64,000 bases of DNA, taken from positions 141,337 through 205,336 of the forward strand of contig JAFEAV010000002.1 of the NCBI GenBank assembly GCA_018266215.1, in the 5' to 3' direction. This document shows, piece by piece, positions 9,606 through 17,645 of the stretch. The DNA is from Cyanobacteria bacterium SZAS LIN-3 (GTDB taxonomy: Bacteria; Cyanobacteriota; Vampirovibrionia; Obscuribacterales; Obscuribacteraceae). Numbering within the stretch: the stretch's first letter is position 1; every line of letters starts with the position of its first letter. Under the pieces are notes generated by a model. That model was given only the letters and a program-made list of their open reading frames with translations, did no database searches and was not told the origin of the DNA. The translations under genes were made by a program, and so were the position numbers.

Positions 9606-10664
9606 GTGATCCCTTCTGGTACTGAAAATTTGGTGAGCGGAGCTTCTCTCGATCTTTCGGTGATCGTGGCTGTCTACAACGAAGATCCCCGCAACCTCAC
9701 CGCTCTAATCAATAAGCTGGCCGAAGTGCTTGTGCCGACAGGGCTCAAATACGAAGTGGTCTTTGTCAACGATGGCTCTCGTGCTCCCACCAGCGACGCT
9801 CTGCGTGTGCTGGCCTGCGAAAACGATGGCATCAAACTAATAGAATTGTCTCGCAACTTTGGCCAGCAAGCGGCCATCACCTGCGGTCTCGATCACAGCG
9901 AAGGTCTGGCTGTCGTAAATATCGACAGCGATTTGCAGGATCCCCCCGATCTTATTCCCGAAATGGTCGCCCTCTGGAAGCAGGGCTATGACGTGGTTTA
10001 TGCCACCAGATCCACCCGTCGCGATCGCTTCGCCAAAAGATTTTCGGCCCATGTTTTTTACCGCATTCTGGCCGCGGTTTCGACGGTGGAGATACCGCGA
10101 GACACCGGAGATTTCCGCCTTATGGACCGCAAGGTCCTGGAAGCGCTGGCCTCGCTGCCTGAAAAAACAAGATTTTTGCGCGGCATGATCCCCTGGCTGG
10201 GCTTCAAGCAGTGCGGCATCGCCATTGATCGCGGCGCTCGCGAGATGGGTGAAAGCACCTATACATTGAAGAAGCTCATCACGCTGTCCCTGGACGGACT
10301 TCTGGCTTTCAGCGTGGCGCCTCTCTATTTTGTCGCTTCCCTTGGTCTGGGACTTATCGCCATCGGTGCGCTGGCTCTGATTGCCAGTTTGCTCTTCCTG
10401 GCCGGTGCGGCGGCCCAGCCTCAGGCTGTGCTGGTCAGTTGTCTGGCTCTATTTGCCGGTATTCAAATTGCCTGCACCGGTGTGGTGGCAATTTATCTGT
10501 CTAAAGTACTGGATGAAGCTCGTGCTCGTCCGACTTACATAGTCGGCAATCGCATCGGACGTGGTTTTGCCGGACTGATTCAGGCCGGTCGCGGCCAGAC
10601 TCAGAGCCGTGACGCAGAAAAGATCAGACAGGATCTGGAAGTCAGCGCCAGCCGCAGTCTGTAA
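9606..10664 (+). CDS. GT2 polyprenyl-phosphate glycosyltransferase (GtrB/DPMS-like)
   Basis: 352 residues. A GT-A domain with VIVAVYNE, VNDGS and the metal/donor motif NIDSDLQDPP (residues about 97-106) is followed by two hydrophobic helices near residues 230-260 and 270-300 and a basic cytoplasmic tail. This is the layout of GtrB and of dolichol-phosphate mannose synthase relatives, which load a sugar onto undecaprenyl phosphate at the inner membrane face. Such lipid-linked sugars are the donors for GT-C enzymes, two of which lie at 319-5565, so a functional link is reasonable. It starts at GTG; only a weak AAAGGC precedes it. It converges on the phosphomutase gene with 5 bp between stops. 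Confidence 0.88.
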   Translation: MIPSGTENLVSGASLDLSVIVAVYNEDPRNLTALINKLAEVLVPTGLKYEVVFVNDGSRAPTSDALRVLACENDGIKLIELSRNFGQQAAITCGLDHSEGLAVVNIDSDLQDPPDLIPEMVALWKQGYDVVYATRSTRRDRFAKRFSAHVFYRILAAVSTVEIPRDTGDFRLMDRKVLEALASLPEKTRFLRGMIPWLGFKQCGIAIDRGAREMGESTYTLKKLITLSLDGLLAFSVAPLYFVASLGLGLIAIGALALIASLLFLAGAAAQPQAVLVSCLALFAGIQIACTGVVAIYLSKVLDEARARPTYIVGNRIGRGFAGLIQAGRGQTQSRDAEKIRQDLEVSASRSL

Positions 10665-10669
10665 ACTTC

Positions 10670-12064
10670 TTATTTATCGACGTTGATGATGTTGATCAAC
10701 TCTTGGGTTTTGTCGGCCAGGATTTCGGGCGACACTGCTCCGACAGTCAGTCTCAGTAATGGCTCGGTCTGCGAGCCGCGGGCGGCAAACCACCATTCCT
10801 GAAAATTGACCGACAATCCGTCGATGTGTTCTTTAGTACCGCCGGCGATGCTTTCTTCCAGGCGCTTCAATGTTTCGTGAATGCCGCTTACACGCAGATT
10901 GATTTCACCGGAGGTGGAATAAACCGAAAGCGGATTGATCAAAGTGGACAGTGGCTCATGGCCCTGGGCTACGACATTGATCGCTTCCATGGCCGTACGC
11001 AGCGCATTGTCCGTGTTGAACATGTCGGCGTAGTAATAGTGTCCCGACAGTTCTCCGGCAAACAGGGCGCCGGAATCTTTCAAGGAGCCTATCATAAAGT
11101 TTGTGCCGACCCCGGTGCGTACCGGTTCTCCGCCCTTGGCCAGAATATGCTCGGGGACCGAGCGACTGGCGCGCAGGTCATAAACGATTTTGCCGCCGCC
11201 GTTTTTGGATACCAGCTCACCGCCTATCAGGCCGATCATCAAATCGGTCGGTACGAGTTTGCCTTTTTCGTCGACGAAGATGGCGCGGTCAGCGTCGCCG
11301 TCAAGCGAGACACCGAAGTCGCATTTTTCCTGCACAACGAGTTGGCTCAGCTCATCCAGGCAACCCTTATCCAGGGGATTGGGGGTGCGCTTGGGGAAGG
11401 TGCCGTCCGGTTTTGTATTGATGACGATGATGTCGACCATCGAAATGGCCGCTTTGACCAGAGCTTGCACTTCCGGACCGGCCGCTCCATGTCCAGCGTC
11501 CATGGCGATTTTCAGTCTGCGGCGAGGGCGCAGGTGACTGAGGAGGAAGGTCAAATACTGGGGAATGATGTTCTCAGTGGTGCAGGTGCCCCTGGTTTTT
11601 TCCGCACCGCCGGTGGTGCGGCCCATCGAGCCATTGCCAGAACCATTGGACGAATCTGCTTCAACCACTTTTCTGATTTCGCCCAGGCCGTTTTGTGCGC
11701 CCAGTGGTTTAGCGCATTTTGCATAGAGCTTAAAACCGTTGTGTTCTTTGGCCAGGTGGCTGGCGGTGATCACCGCTCCGCCATCGAATCCGGCTTGTGC
11801 CGCCCACCAGACGGCCATGGGTGTGGAGGCGATACCGATGTCCACTACATCACTGCCGCTTTCCAGTACGCCTTCGACAAAGGCATCGCGCAGGGAGGGG
11901 GATGATAAGCGGGCGTCGTAACCGACGAGGATGCGACCGGAGCCGCCGGGCTTTATGTAGCTGCCGTAGGCATGCCCAACTTTATGGGCAAAAGCTTCGT
12001 CTAAACCATTTCCATATATGCCGCGTATGTCATATGCGCCAAATAGTTTATGCTCAGAACTCAT
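10670..12064 (-). CDS. Phosphomannomutase/phosphoglucomutase family protein
   Basis: 464 residues from ATG 12064 (a TTG lies just before). Interconverts hexose 1- and 6-phosphates to feed nucleotide-sugar synthesis. All four domains are seen: the N-terminal FGAYDIRGIYG, the phosphoserine loop ITASHLAKEHNGFKLY, the metal loop SLDGDADRA (Mg2+), the sugar loop LFAGELSGHYYY, and a C-terminal domain near residues 380-460. The phosphoserine loop is unusual: the family norm is TASHNP, here TASHLA. A glycine/serine-rich insertion (SSNGSGNGSMGR) sits in domain 1-2. Last gene of the minus-strand export cluster, 72 bp after the permease. Confidence 0.88.
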   Translation of the reverse strand: MSSEHKLFGAYDIRGIYGNGLDEAFAHKVGHAYGSYIKPGGSGRILVGYDARLSSPSLRDAFVEGVLESGSDVVDIGIASTPMAVWWAAQAGFDGGAVITASHLAKEHNGFKLYAKCAKPLGAQNGLGEIRKVVEADSSNGSGNGSMGRTTGGAEKTRGTCTTENIIPQYLTFLLSHLRPRRRLKIAMDAGHGAAGPEVQALVKAAISMVDIIVINTKPDGTFPKRTPNPLDKGCLDELSQLVVQEKCDFGVSLDGDADRAIFVDEKGKLVPTDLMIGLIGGELVSKNGGGKIVYDLRASRSVPEHILAKGGEPVRTGVGTNFMIGSLKDSGALFAGELSGHYYYADMFNTDNALRTAMEAINVVAQGHEPLSTLINPLSVYSTSGEINLRVSGIHETLKRLEESIAGGTKEHIDGLSVNFQEWWFAARGSQTEPLLRLTVGAVSPEILADKTQELINIINVDK

Positions 12065-12139
12065 CAAAATCTCTCGGTCTCCCAGCCACTTTCGTCACGA
12101 TTACAGATTTGATTTTGCCACAAAGAAGCCCAAGTTTGT

Positions 12140-13027
12140 TCACATTACGTCGGCAAAAGACTTCTTTGTCTTTTCGAAAAACTTAAAGCCGAGAAAAAAC
12201 GCCACAAGTGCTACTGCTGTATATGTGCCGTAGTGCTGCCAGTTGGGAGCCACTCCTTCCAGCACAACGCGACGATAATCGAGGACTATTCCGGCCATCG
12301 GATTGAGCCAGAGTAAAAATTGGAAATTGGCCGGCAGTGAAGTGGCCGGGTAGACAATCGGCGTGGCGTACATCCAGGCGGCGAGCATCAGGGCCATCAT
12401 ATGTCTTATGTCCCGGATATACACTCCCAGGCTGGCTAAAAACCAGCAGAGGCCGGTGGTGAGCAGCAGTTGCGAGAGGCAGACCAGGGGCAGATAGAGC
12501 AGGGTGGCGTGTATCTGATGGGTGAAGAGTGCTACACCGGCAATCAGTATGACGAAAGCCATAGCTTCGGTGACAAGGGTGGAAAGCACGGTAATGACGG
12601 GCAGCACCTGCAGCGGGAAGACGACCCGCTTGACGTAATTGGGATGTTCGAGGATGCACACCGAAGAGCGGGAGACGGCTTCGGAAAAGGCGCCCCAGGG
12701 CAGTAAGCCGGCCATGAGGTAGAGGGCGAAATTGCTGGTCGAGCCGTCACCGCCAAGTTTGACCTTGAGGATGATGCAAAACAAAAACGTATAAAGAATG
12801 AGGTGACCGACCGGGTTGATCATCGGCCAGAGCACGCCCAGAAGCGAGCCCTTGTACTTGCCTAGACTGTCGCGTTTGGCCATGATTCCGATCAGGCCGC
12901 GATGGTCCCAGATGCTGAGCAGTCCTTCCCGCGCCTGGACCGACGTGGTGGGGCTAGCCTGATTGGTGTTGAGCAAAAGTTTCTTTTGCTCGGCTTCGGC
13001 GGACAGGTTTTCTTTGACTAGCGGCAT
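12140..13027 (-). CDS. ABC-2 type polysaccharide export permease (Wzm/TagG-like)
   Basis: 295 residues. About 60 cytoplasmic residues are followed by six hydrophobic helices. The family hallmarks are present: KYKGSLLGVLWPMINPVGHL before the first helix, LMAGLLPWGAFSEAV, and WMYATPIVYPATSLP near the end. This is the transmembrane half of an ABC exporter for O-antigen, teichoic acid or capsule chains. Its ATPase partner (Wzt/TagH) is not in the window, which is unusual since the pair is normally adjacent. It lies 43 bp downstream of an SGNH-like gene and upstream of the phosphomutase on the same strand. Confidence 0.88.
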   Translation of the reverse strand: MPLVKENLSAEAEQKKLLLNTNQASPTTSVQAREGLLSIWDHRGLIGIMAKRDSLGKYKGSLLGVLWPMINPVGHLILYTFLFCIILKVKLGGDGSTSNFALYLMAGLLPWGAFSEAVSRSSVCILEHPNYVKRVVFPLQVLPVITVLSTLVTEAMAFVILIAGVALFTHQIHATLLYLPLVCLSQLLLTTGLCWFLASLGVYIRDIRHMMALMLAAWMYATPIVYPATSLPANFQFLLWLNPMAGIVLDYRRVVLEGVAPNWQHYGTYTAVALVAFFLGFKFFEKTKKSFADVM

Positions 13028-13070
13028 CCAGATGTTTCCACAGGTTGACAGATCTCAAGATGGTAGCACA

Positions 13071-14309
13071 TCACTTATCGGACCTCATGAGAGGTGCTAA
13101 ATGGTGTTGCAAACCAGGGACAACGCTGCTGTTGAAGAGGGGCAAAAATTTGAGGGAGCCGGTTTTGGAAAGATGAACAGAATCTCTGAAATCAGTCTGC
13201 TCAAAACTTTCCATCTGGTTAATATCGTCTACCTGTGTGCCGTATTTGCTTGCTATCTGGCGGACCTTCTTATCCATGAGTTCGTAGATGCCCGGGCCAA
13301 GAATGTTTTTGTTTGCTGGAGAAATAGGCATGCCCACTAATTGCACGGCTATGTTGTGACTGGCACAGGTGGCGAGCAGTTCATCCAGGGCCTGTAACTG
13401 GGTGTTCATGCGTTTTTCGTTGAAAGGGTTATAACGCTTTTGATAGACCTGGAGATCGAGGGCCAGGCGCTTTTCATAAGCGGGACCCTGACTGTCGGGG
13501 GAGTTCAGGTCGGTGCTCTGGGCATCGGCCTGGTTGGTTGGGCCCTCGCTCTTGCCGCCGAAATTGCCGTGGCTGGCTTCCCAGAGTGTGAGGGGATGCC
13601 CCGATACGCGGCAGATCCACTGGTTGGCCTGTCTCAGCACATGGCGGCGCACCAGGTCGCAAAACTGGCTGTGGCTGGCGGCGCAGGCGGTGAAGGCCTC
13701 GGCGCTCAGACTGCGGGGCAGAAGACTCTGCCTTCTATTAAGGAAAGTCACTACCGTTCTTGTCGGCGTGGAAGTCAGTTTATCCCCGACCTCGTTGTCC
13801 ATAAATTCACGCGGGGCGTAGGTGACAATCAGCAGCTCCGGCTTCTTGCCGTTTTCCACAAGCTTTTCCACGACGAAGGCCTGGTCGGACATCATCGCCC
13901 CCGGTACCGACGAGACATCGAGGCTGACTGGTTTATGCCAGGCGGTGCTCAGCTCCTCCTGATAGACTTGGTCGCGCTTCAGTCTGCCCCTGGGCGCGTC
14001 AATCAGGGATGAGCCCAGGATTATGACCTGGGCCTTGCTGCCGGCCACTATCTGGGCGGTATTGGCTGCGTATTTGAGCATCCAGGCGGGGATGTCCAGT
14101 TCGGCCAGAGGACGCCAGGGGTAAAAATTCCACAGACCTATGTAAAGAACGGCCAGCATGGCCAGAAGTTGCAGGGTGAGACTGGAAATGAAACGATGGG
14201 CCGGCTGCGCTGATTTTTGTGCGGACGAAGGCGCGGCACTTTCCACCGCCCTGGAAAGCAGGGCGGTGGCTTGATTTTGGCTGCTTGCCTGATCAGTGCA
14301 CTGTGCCAT
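13071..14309 (-). CDS. Membrane-anchored SGNH-hydrolase-like protein, paralogue A
   Basis: 412 residues. One hydrophobic helix at about 48-66 anchors the protein; the rest should be outside the cytoplasm. The globular part has VIILGSSLIDAP (nucleophile-type block I, GSS instead of GDS), VTYAPREFMDN, LVGMPISPAN, and FRDSVHLSKTG near the C-terminus, which places Asp and His as in SGNH or AlgX/AlgJ-type O-acetyl enzymes. Closely related to the proteins at 14919-16172 and 21176-22504. It overlaps the upstream lipoprotein gene by 17 bp. I cannot name the exact family (DUF1574-like is my guess). Likely role: acyl transfer or hydrolysis on surface polysaccharide, by context. Confidence 0.6.
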   Translation of the reverse strand: MAQCTDQASSQNQATALLSRAVESAAPSSAQKSAQPAHRFISSLTLQLLAMLAVLYIGLWNFYPWRPLAELDIPAWMLKYAANTAQIVAGSKAQVIILGSSLIDAPRGRLKRDQVYQEELSTAWHKPVSLDVSSVPGAMMSDQAFVVEKLVENGKKPELLIVTYAPREFMDNEVGDKLTSTPTRTVVTFLNRRQSLLPRSLSAEAFTACAASHSQFCDLVRRHVLRQANQWICRVSGHPLTLWEASHGNFGGKSEGPTNQADAQSTDLNSPDSQGPAYEKRLALDLQVYQKRYNPFNEKRMNTQLQALDELLATCASHNIAVQLVGMPISPANKNILGPGIYELMDKKVRQIASKYGTQVDDINQMESFEQTDFRDSVHLSKTGSLKFLPLFNSSVVPGLQHHLAPLMRSDK

Positions 14310-14922
14310 CTTTTGCTTTTTCCGCGTTCTCTTTTTCGGCCGCCGTCACCAGCGGTTTGAGCTCTTCTTTCTGGGTCTGGCTGTCCGCCAGGGCCTGCTT
14401 GAGCAGGGCGATGTTGGTCAGTTTGACCGATATCGCTTTGCTCAGAGTTTTGTCGGTAAAGGCGATGTCGCCCAGATATTCGTCGCCGAAGAAATAGATG
14501 GCATCAGGATTTTTGCCCGGTTCATCCACTCTCGATTGCGGCGGCGCGCCTTCGGGCAGCAGGTTTTTCAGGGCCGCCTCGGCTGCTTCTCTGGTCACCG
14601 GCTTGTCTTTGTAGATGATGGCCACCTCAAAGCAGGAGCCGTTTTTCAGTTGTACGATGTACTGTCCGCCCTGGGGATCGGGGCGACTGATGTACTGACG
14701 CTTGCCGCCGGAGTTGGCCTGGGGACTTTGATCCCGCACGAAGGTGACCGAGGCTTCCTGGAAGACTTGATCGGGAGTGCCGACTTTGATTTTGCCAAGG
14801 TCGATGGTGCCCTGGGATGTAACGGCGTTTTCCTTGTCGAGATTGGGCTCGGAGCAGCCGCTCAAGATGAGCGGACTGAGGGCCAGAGCCAGGACTGCCA
14901 GATGTATTGTATTTTTCGTCAT
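14293..14922 (-). CDS. Lipoprotein of unknown function between two SGNH-like genes
   Basis: 209 residues. The N-terminus is a lipoprotein signal: a basic start, hydrophobic core and lipobox LSGC at about residues 20-23, then an acidic linker. The mature part contains RQYISRPDPQGGQYIVQLKN and ends in a charged, probably helical stretch (KEELKPLVTAAEKENAEKAK). No known domain recognised. Its start overlaps the stop of paralogue B by 4 bp (ATGA), and its end overlaps the start of paralogue A by 17 bp, so all three are made together. The arrangement suggests a membrane complex in which this lipoprotein sits between or above two related enzymes. Confidence 0.75.
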   Translation of the reverse strand: MTKNTIHLAVLALALSPLILSGCSEPNLDKENAVTSQGTIDLGKIKVGTPDQVFQEASVTFVRDQSPQANSGGKRQYISRPDPQGGQYIVQLKNGSCFEVAIIYKDKPVTREAAEAALKNLLPEGAPPQSRVDEPGKNPDAIYFFGDEYLGDIAFTDKTLSKAISVKLTNIALLKQALADSQTQKEELKPLVTAAEKENAEKAKDGTVH

Positions 14923-16172
14923 TTCTTTGTGGTTCCAAAAACGTGCTGGAAATTATCAGAAGCGACGACATGATTGGCGAAGAGCGGCACGAAATGCGCT
15001 GCGCCACCGGTTGATAGATGAACCGAATCGAGATATTCATCCTGGGCAAAGGACACTTGCCCATCCGTATTGAAGTCGTAAAGACCTGCACCATATTTGG
15101 TGGCAAGAGTTTGCAGCCGTTTTTGCATTGCAGAAAAGACGCCCGGTTGGAGAAGAGCCATGTTTGCCGGTGAAACCGGCATACCGACAAGCTCGACTCG
15201 AATATTCTTAGCGCGGCTGACGCTCAGAAGTTGCTCCAGGTGACTGTATTGCTCGTCGATGCGAGCTTTGTTTTGTGGATTGTAGCGGCGGTTGTAGAGC
15301 TCCAGATCGGCTGCCAGGGCCTTTTGTCGGAAGGCCGGGGTCTCGTCGGCGTTTTTGCCTGAGTTGCTGTCGCCTTCTTGCTTGCTCTCCTGGACACTGG
15401 CCTTGCCGTCGGCGCCTGCTGGCGCGGTTGCGTGTTTTGACGCTTCCCAGAGGCTCTCCGGATGGCCTGAGATTTTGCAGACATAGTTGCGGGCCAGGCG
15501 CAGCACATGGCGGTGCACCATGTCGATAAAGGCGGCGTGATTGTCGAAGCACTGGCTGAGCGCGGCCCAGGACAGGTCTTTGGGCAGAAAGGAGCTGCGC
15601 CGGTTGATGAAGGTCAGCACTTTTCTCGTCGGCGTCGTATTGATTTTGCCTTCTATTGTATTGTCCATAAAATCGCGCGGGGCGTAGGTATAGACAATCA
15701 GGTCTGGTTTTTTCTTGTGCTCCAGCAGTTCATTCAAAATGAAGTCCTGATCCGATGCGATGGCACCGGGCACGGCCATGCAGCAGACATCGAGTTTCCG
15801 GCCGGAGCGGGCATTGATTTCTTCCTGGTAAACAGCAGGACGGGCCAGTCTGCGCGGAGCGGCCAGGGTCAGCGATGAGCCGAGGATGACAATCGGCGGG
15901 TTGCGCTTTGTCATCATCAAGTCCACCTGGTCGGCAAAATCGACAATCCAGCCGGGGACGTCCAGTTCGGCCAGGGGGCGCCAGGGGTAGAAAGCCCACA
16001 TGGCCAGATAGGTGGTGCTCAATAGCAGGCACAAAATGACGGTGAAGCTGCCGGCGGCGTTAGCCAGTCCCCGCAATTTTTTCCGCGGCGGAGGCTCTTG
16101 CGGCAGGCGGGCGTGCTCGGTCGAGCGCCCGCTTTCAGGCGCTTCCAGTAAAGAGCTGGGCTTGGCCACCAC
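14919..16172 (-). CDS. Membrane-anchored SGNH-hydrolase-like protein, paralogue B
   Basis: 417 residues from GTG (a second GTG follows at once). One membrane helix at about 45-63, then the conserved FYPWRPLAELDVPGWIVDFA also found in paralogue A. Catalytic-type motifs: IVILGSSLTLA (block I), YTYAPRDFMDNTIEGKINTT, LVGMPVSPANMALL, and YLDSVHLSTGG. A low-complexity polar insertion (about residues 230-265, S/K/E/Q/D-rich) separates the two halves. First gene of a minus-strand group with the lipoprotein, paralogue A, the ABC permease and the phosphomutase. AGGAG is about 18 bp upstream, farther than usual. Function inferred, not proven. Confidence 0.6.
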   Translation of the reverse strand: MVAKPSSLLEAPESGRSTEHARLPQEPPPRKKLRGLANAAGSFTVILCLLLSTTYLAMWAFYPWRPLAELDVPGWIVDFADQVDLMMTKRNPPIVILGSSLTLAAPRRLARPAVYQEEINARSGRKLDVCCMAVPGAIASDQDFILNELLEHKKKPDLIVYTYAPRDFMDNTIEGKINTTPTRKVLTFINRRSSFLPKDLSWAALSQCFDNHAAFIDMVHRHVLRLARNYVCKISGHPESLWEASKHATAPAGADGKASVQESKQEGDSNSGKNADETPAFRQKALAADLELYNRRYNPQNKARIDEQYSHLEQLLSVSRAKNIRVELVGMPVSPANMALLQPGVFSAMQKRLQTLATKYGAGLYDFNTDGQVSFAQDEYLDSVHLSTGGAAHFVPLFANHVVASDNFQHVFGTTKK

Positions 16173-16228
16173 TTTGGGGATCTCTTCTCCTCTTCGACCT
16201 GAAATGAAAGGATGTCAGGTGTGTTGAT

Positions 16229-16284
16229 GCTAGCACGATGGGCGGGCTAGCTTTCCCGGGCCCGGCATAAGTTAGCTCTAACTT
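16229..16284. repeat. Cluster of short palindromes in front of the SGNH/lipoprotein operon
   Basis: The 126-bp gap between the sbcD-like stop and paralogue B holds two GCTAGC sites (16229-16234, 16246-16251), a CCCGGGCCCGG block, and AAGTTAG-CT-CTAACTT (16269-16284), a near-perfect 16-bp inverted repeat. None is followed by a T-run, so a simple terminator is unlikely. They are candidates for operator sites controlling the downstream minus-strand genes. Confidence 0.4.
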
Positions 16285-16298
16285 TCGCCGCGGGAGGC

Positions 16299-17570
16299 TC
16301 AGAGTCCAGATCCTTGCTCTTTATCGCCGGATATATCGGCGGTCACTTTTTGCATTATTTCTTTTGCACGATTGAGCAGGCGCTCGCGTTTGACCGGATC
16401 GGCCGTAACCTCGGTCAAATAGGTGTCCAGTGCCGTCAGCGGCGAGAGGACGGCGTTTTCGTTCAGCTGCGGCATGCGCGCCCGCTGGTGCGAGGGCATG
16501 ATTTCGGCATGCAGCTTGACCGAGAGGGCGGCATCGGCGGCGTTGCGCAGTTTGTCTTCGTCGACGAGCGACATTTTGTCCTGGTCTATCTTGTAGCGCA
16601 CGCGCAAAACGCAGCCGGGCACGCAGGCTTTGATGATTTTGGCGAGCAGATCTTCGGTCGGGTTTTCGCTGCCGCAAACGTCGGCGTCGACTGTGATAAA
16701 GGGGCGCGGGTCGATGGAATGAAATTTGAAATCGGCCTTGCCTCGACTGATCTCAACGTGGACAAAGCCTTTGTCCTCTTTTTCTTCGCCAAAATCCACC
16801 CGCTCCAGGGAGCCGGCGTAGACTATGGCCGGGGCACTGGGTCTGAGGATCTGGTATTTGTGGATGTGACCGAGGGCGACATAATCGACCCGGTGGTCCA
16901 CAAACATTTCTGTGGGGAAAGTAAGGGTGTAGCCCACCAGCAACTCTTCTTCGATACCGGCCAGGGCGCTGTCGGTGGCCATGTGCGCAGTGACGACGGT
17001 GGGGATATTTTCGTCCAGATTGAGATAATGTCCGCGCAGCAAGTCGCGGATGTGATCCACCAGGACTCTGTCTATATCAGCCGCCGACAGATCTTTATAC
17101 TTATCCAGGGTCATCAGTTGATGTCTTGTGATGTGCGGCAGACCAATCAGTTGCAGGGCACCGTTTTTAGTATCAAGTTTGATCGACATGGGCCGGTCGA
17201 TAGTCATCACGCCCGGTACTTCCAGGCTCTGAAATACCGACATGGCATGGCTTTGCGAGGAGCGCAACAGTTGATCGTGGTTGCCCACAACAAGAATGGT
17301 CTGAATATTGGCGTCGGACAGACGTTTCAACTGCAGGGCAAACATCTTTTGATAAATGGGATCGGGAGAGGCGTTGCGGTAGGCGTCTCCGCTGAAGAGA
17401 AATATGTCGGCGCTTTTTGAGATGGCAAAGTCCACTACTTTGGAGAGGGCCAGGACAAAGTCCTCAAAGCGCACGTTCAGTCCGGTGGCCGAGTTGATGC
17501 GACCGTGCGACTCGCCGGAGCCGAAGTGGATATCGGAGACGTGAATAAGACTGATTGCCATAACAGCCAT
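16299..17570 (-). CDS. sbcD: SbcD/Mre11-like metallophosphoesterase (DNA repair exonuclease)
   Basis: About 423 residues from ATG 17570; TTG 17579 and ATG 17561 are alternatives. The dimetal phosphoesterase motifs are in order: HVSDIHFG (D-x-H), FLFSGDAYRNA (GD), VVGNHDQ (GNHD), VTAHMATDSAL (H) and ALGHIHKYQIL (GH-x-H). After the catalytic domain come YAGSLERVDFGEEKEDKGF and a capping domain, as in SbcD. The family forms SbcCD with the SbcC/Rad50 ATPase to process DNA ends and hairpins. No sbcC lies beside it, so either the partner is elsewhere or this acts alone. The N-terminus has GESHGRINSATGLN, a loop more typical of Mre11-type homologues in cyanobacteria-like genomes. Confidence 0.85.
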   Translation of the reverse strand: MAVMAISLIHVSDIHFGSGESHGRINSATGLNVRFEDFVLALSKVVDFAISKSADIFLFSGDAYRNASPDPIYQKMFALQLKRLSDANIQTILVVGNHDQLLRSSQSHAMSVFQSLEVPGVMTIDRPMSIKLDTKNGALQLIGLPHITRHQLMTLDKYKDLSAADIDRVLVDHIRDLLRGHYLNLDENIPTVVTAHMATDSALAGIEEELLVGYTLTFPTEMFVDHRVDYVALGHIHKYQILRPSAPAIVYAGSLERVDFGEEKEDKGFVHVEISRGKADFKFHSIDPRPFITVDADVCGSENPTEDLLAKIIKACVPGCVLRVRYKIDQDKMSLVDEDKLRNAADAALSVKLHAEIMPSHQRARMPQLNENAVLSPLTALDTYLTEVTADPVKRERLLNRAKEIMQKVTADISGDKEQGSGL

Positions 17571-17645
17571 TGTAGTCAAAGCCGCTGGTTTCAGGTAAGT
17601 TCGGCTTAATCATGATAGATTTATTGCCTCTAATGAAAAGAAGCT

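Noticed and set aside
10826..11905. Long plus-strand reading frame of 359 codons
   Set aside because: It is antisense to the phosphomutase, whose motifs are unmistakable; its protein is low-complexity and matches nothing.
15380..15480. Low-complexity tract in paralogue B considered as a DNA repeat
   Set aside because: Bases do not repeat; only the encoded residues are biased toward polar types, so it is a flexible protein linker.
16314..17420. Long plus-strand reading frame of 368 codons
   Set aside because: Antisense to the SbcD-like gene with all metal motifs intact; no ribosome site and unnatural composition.
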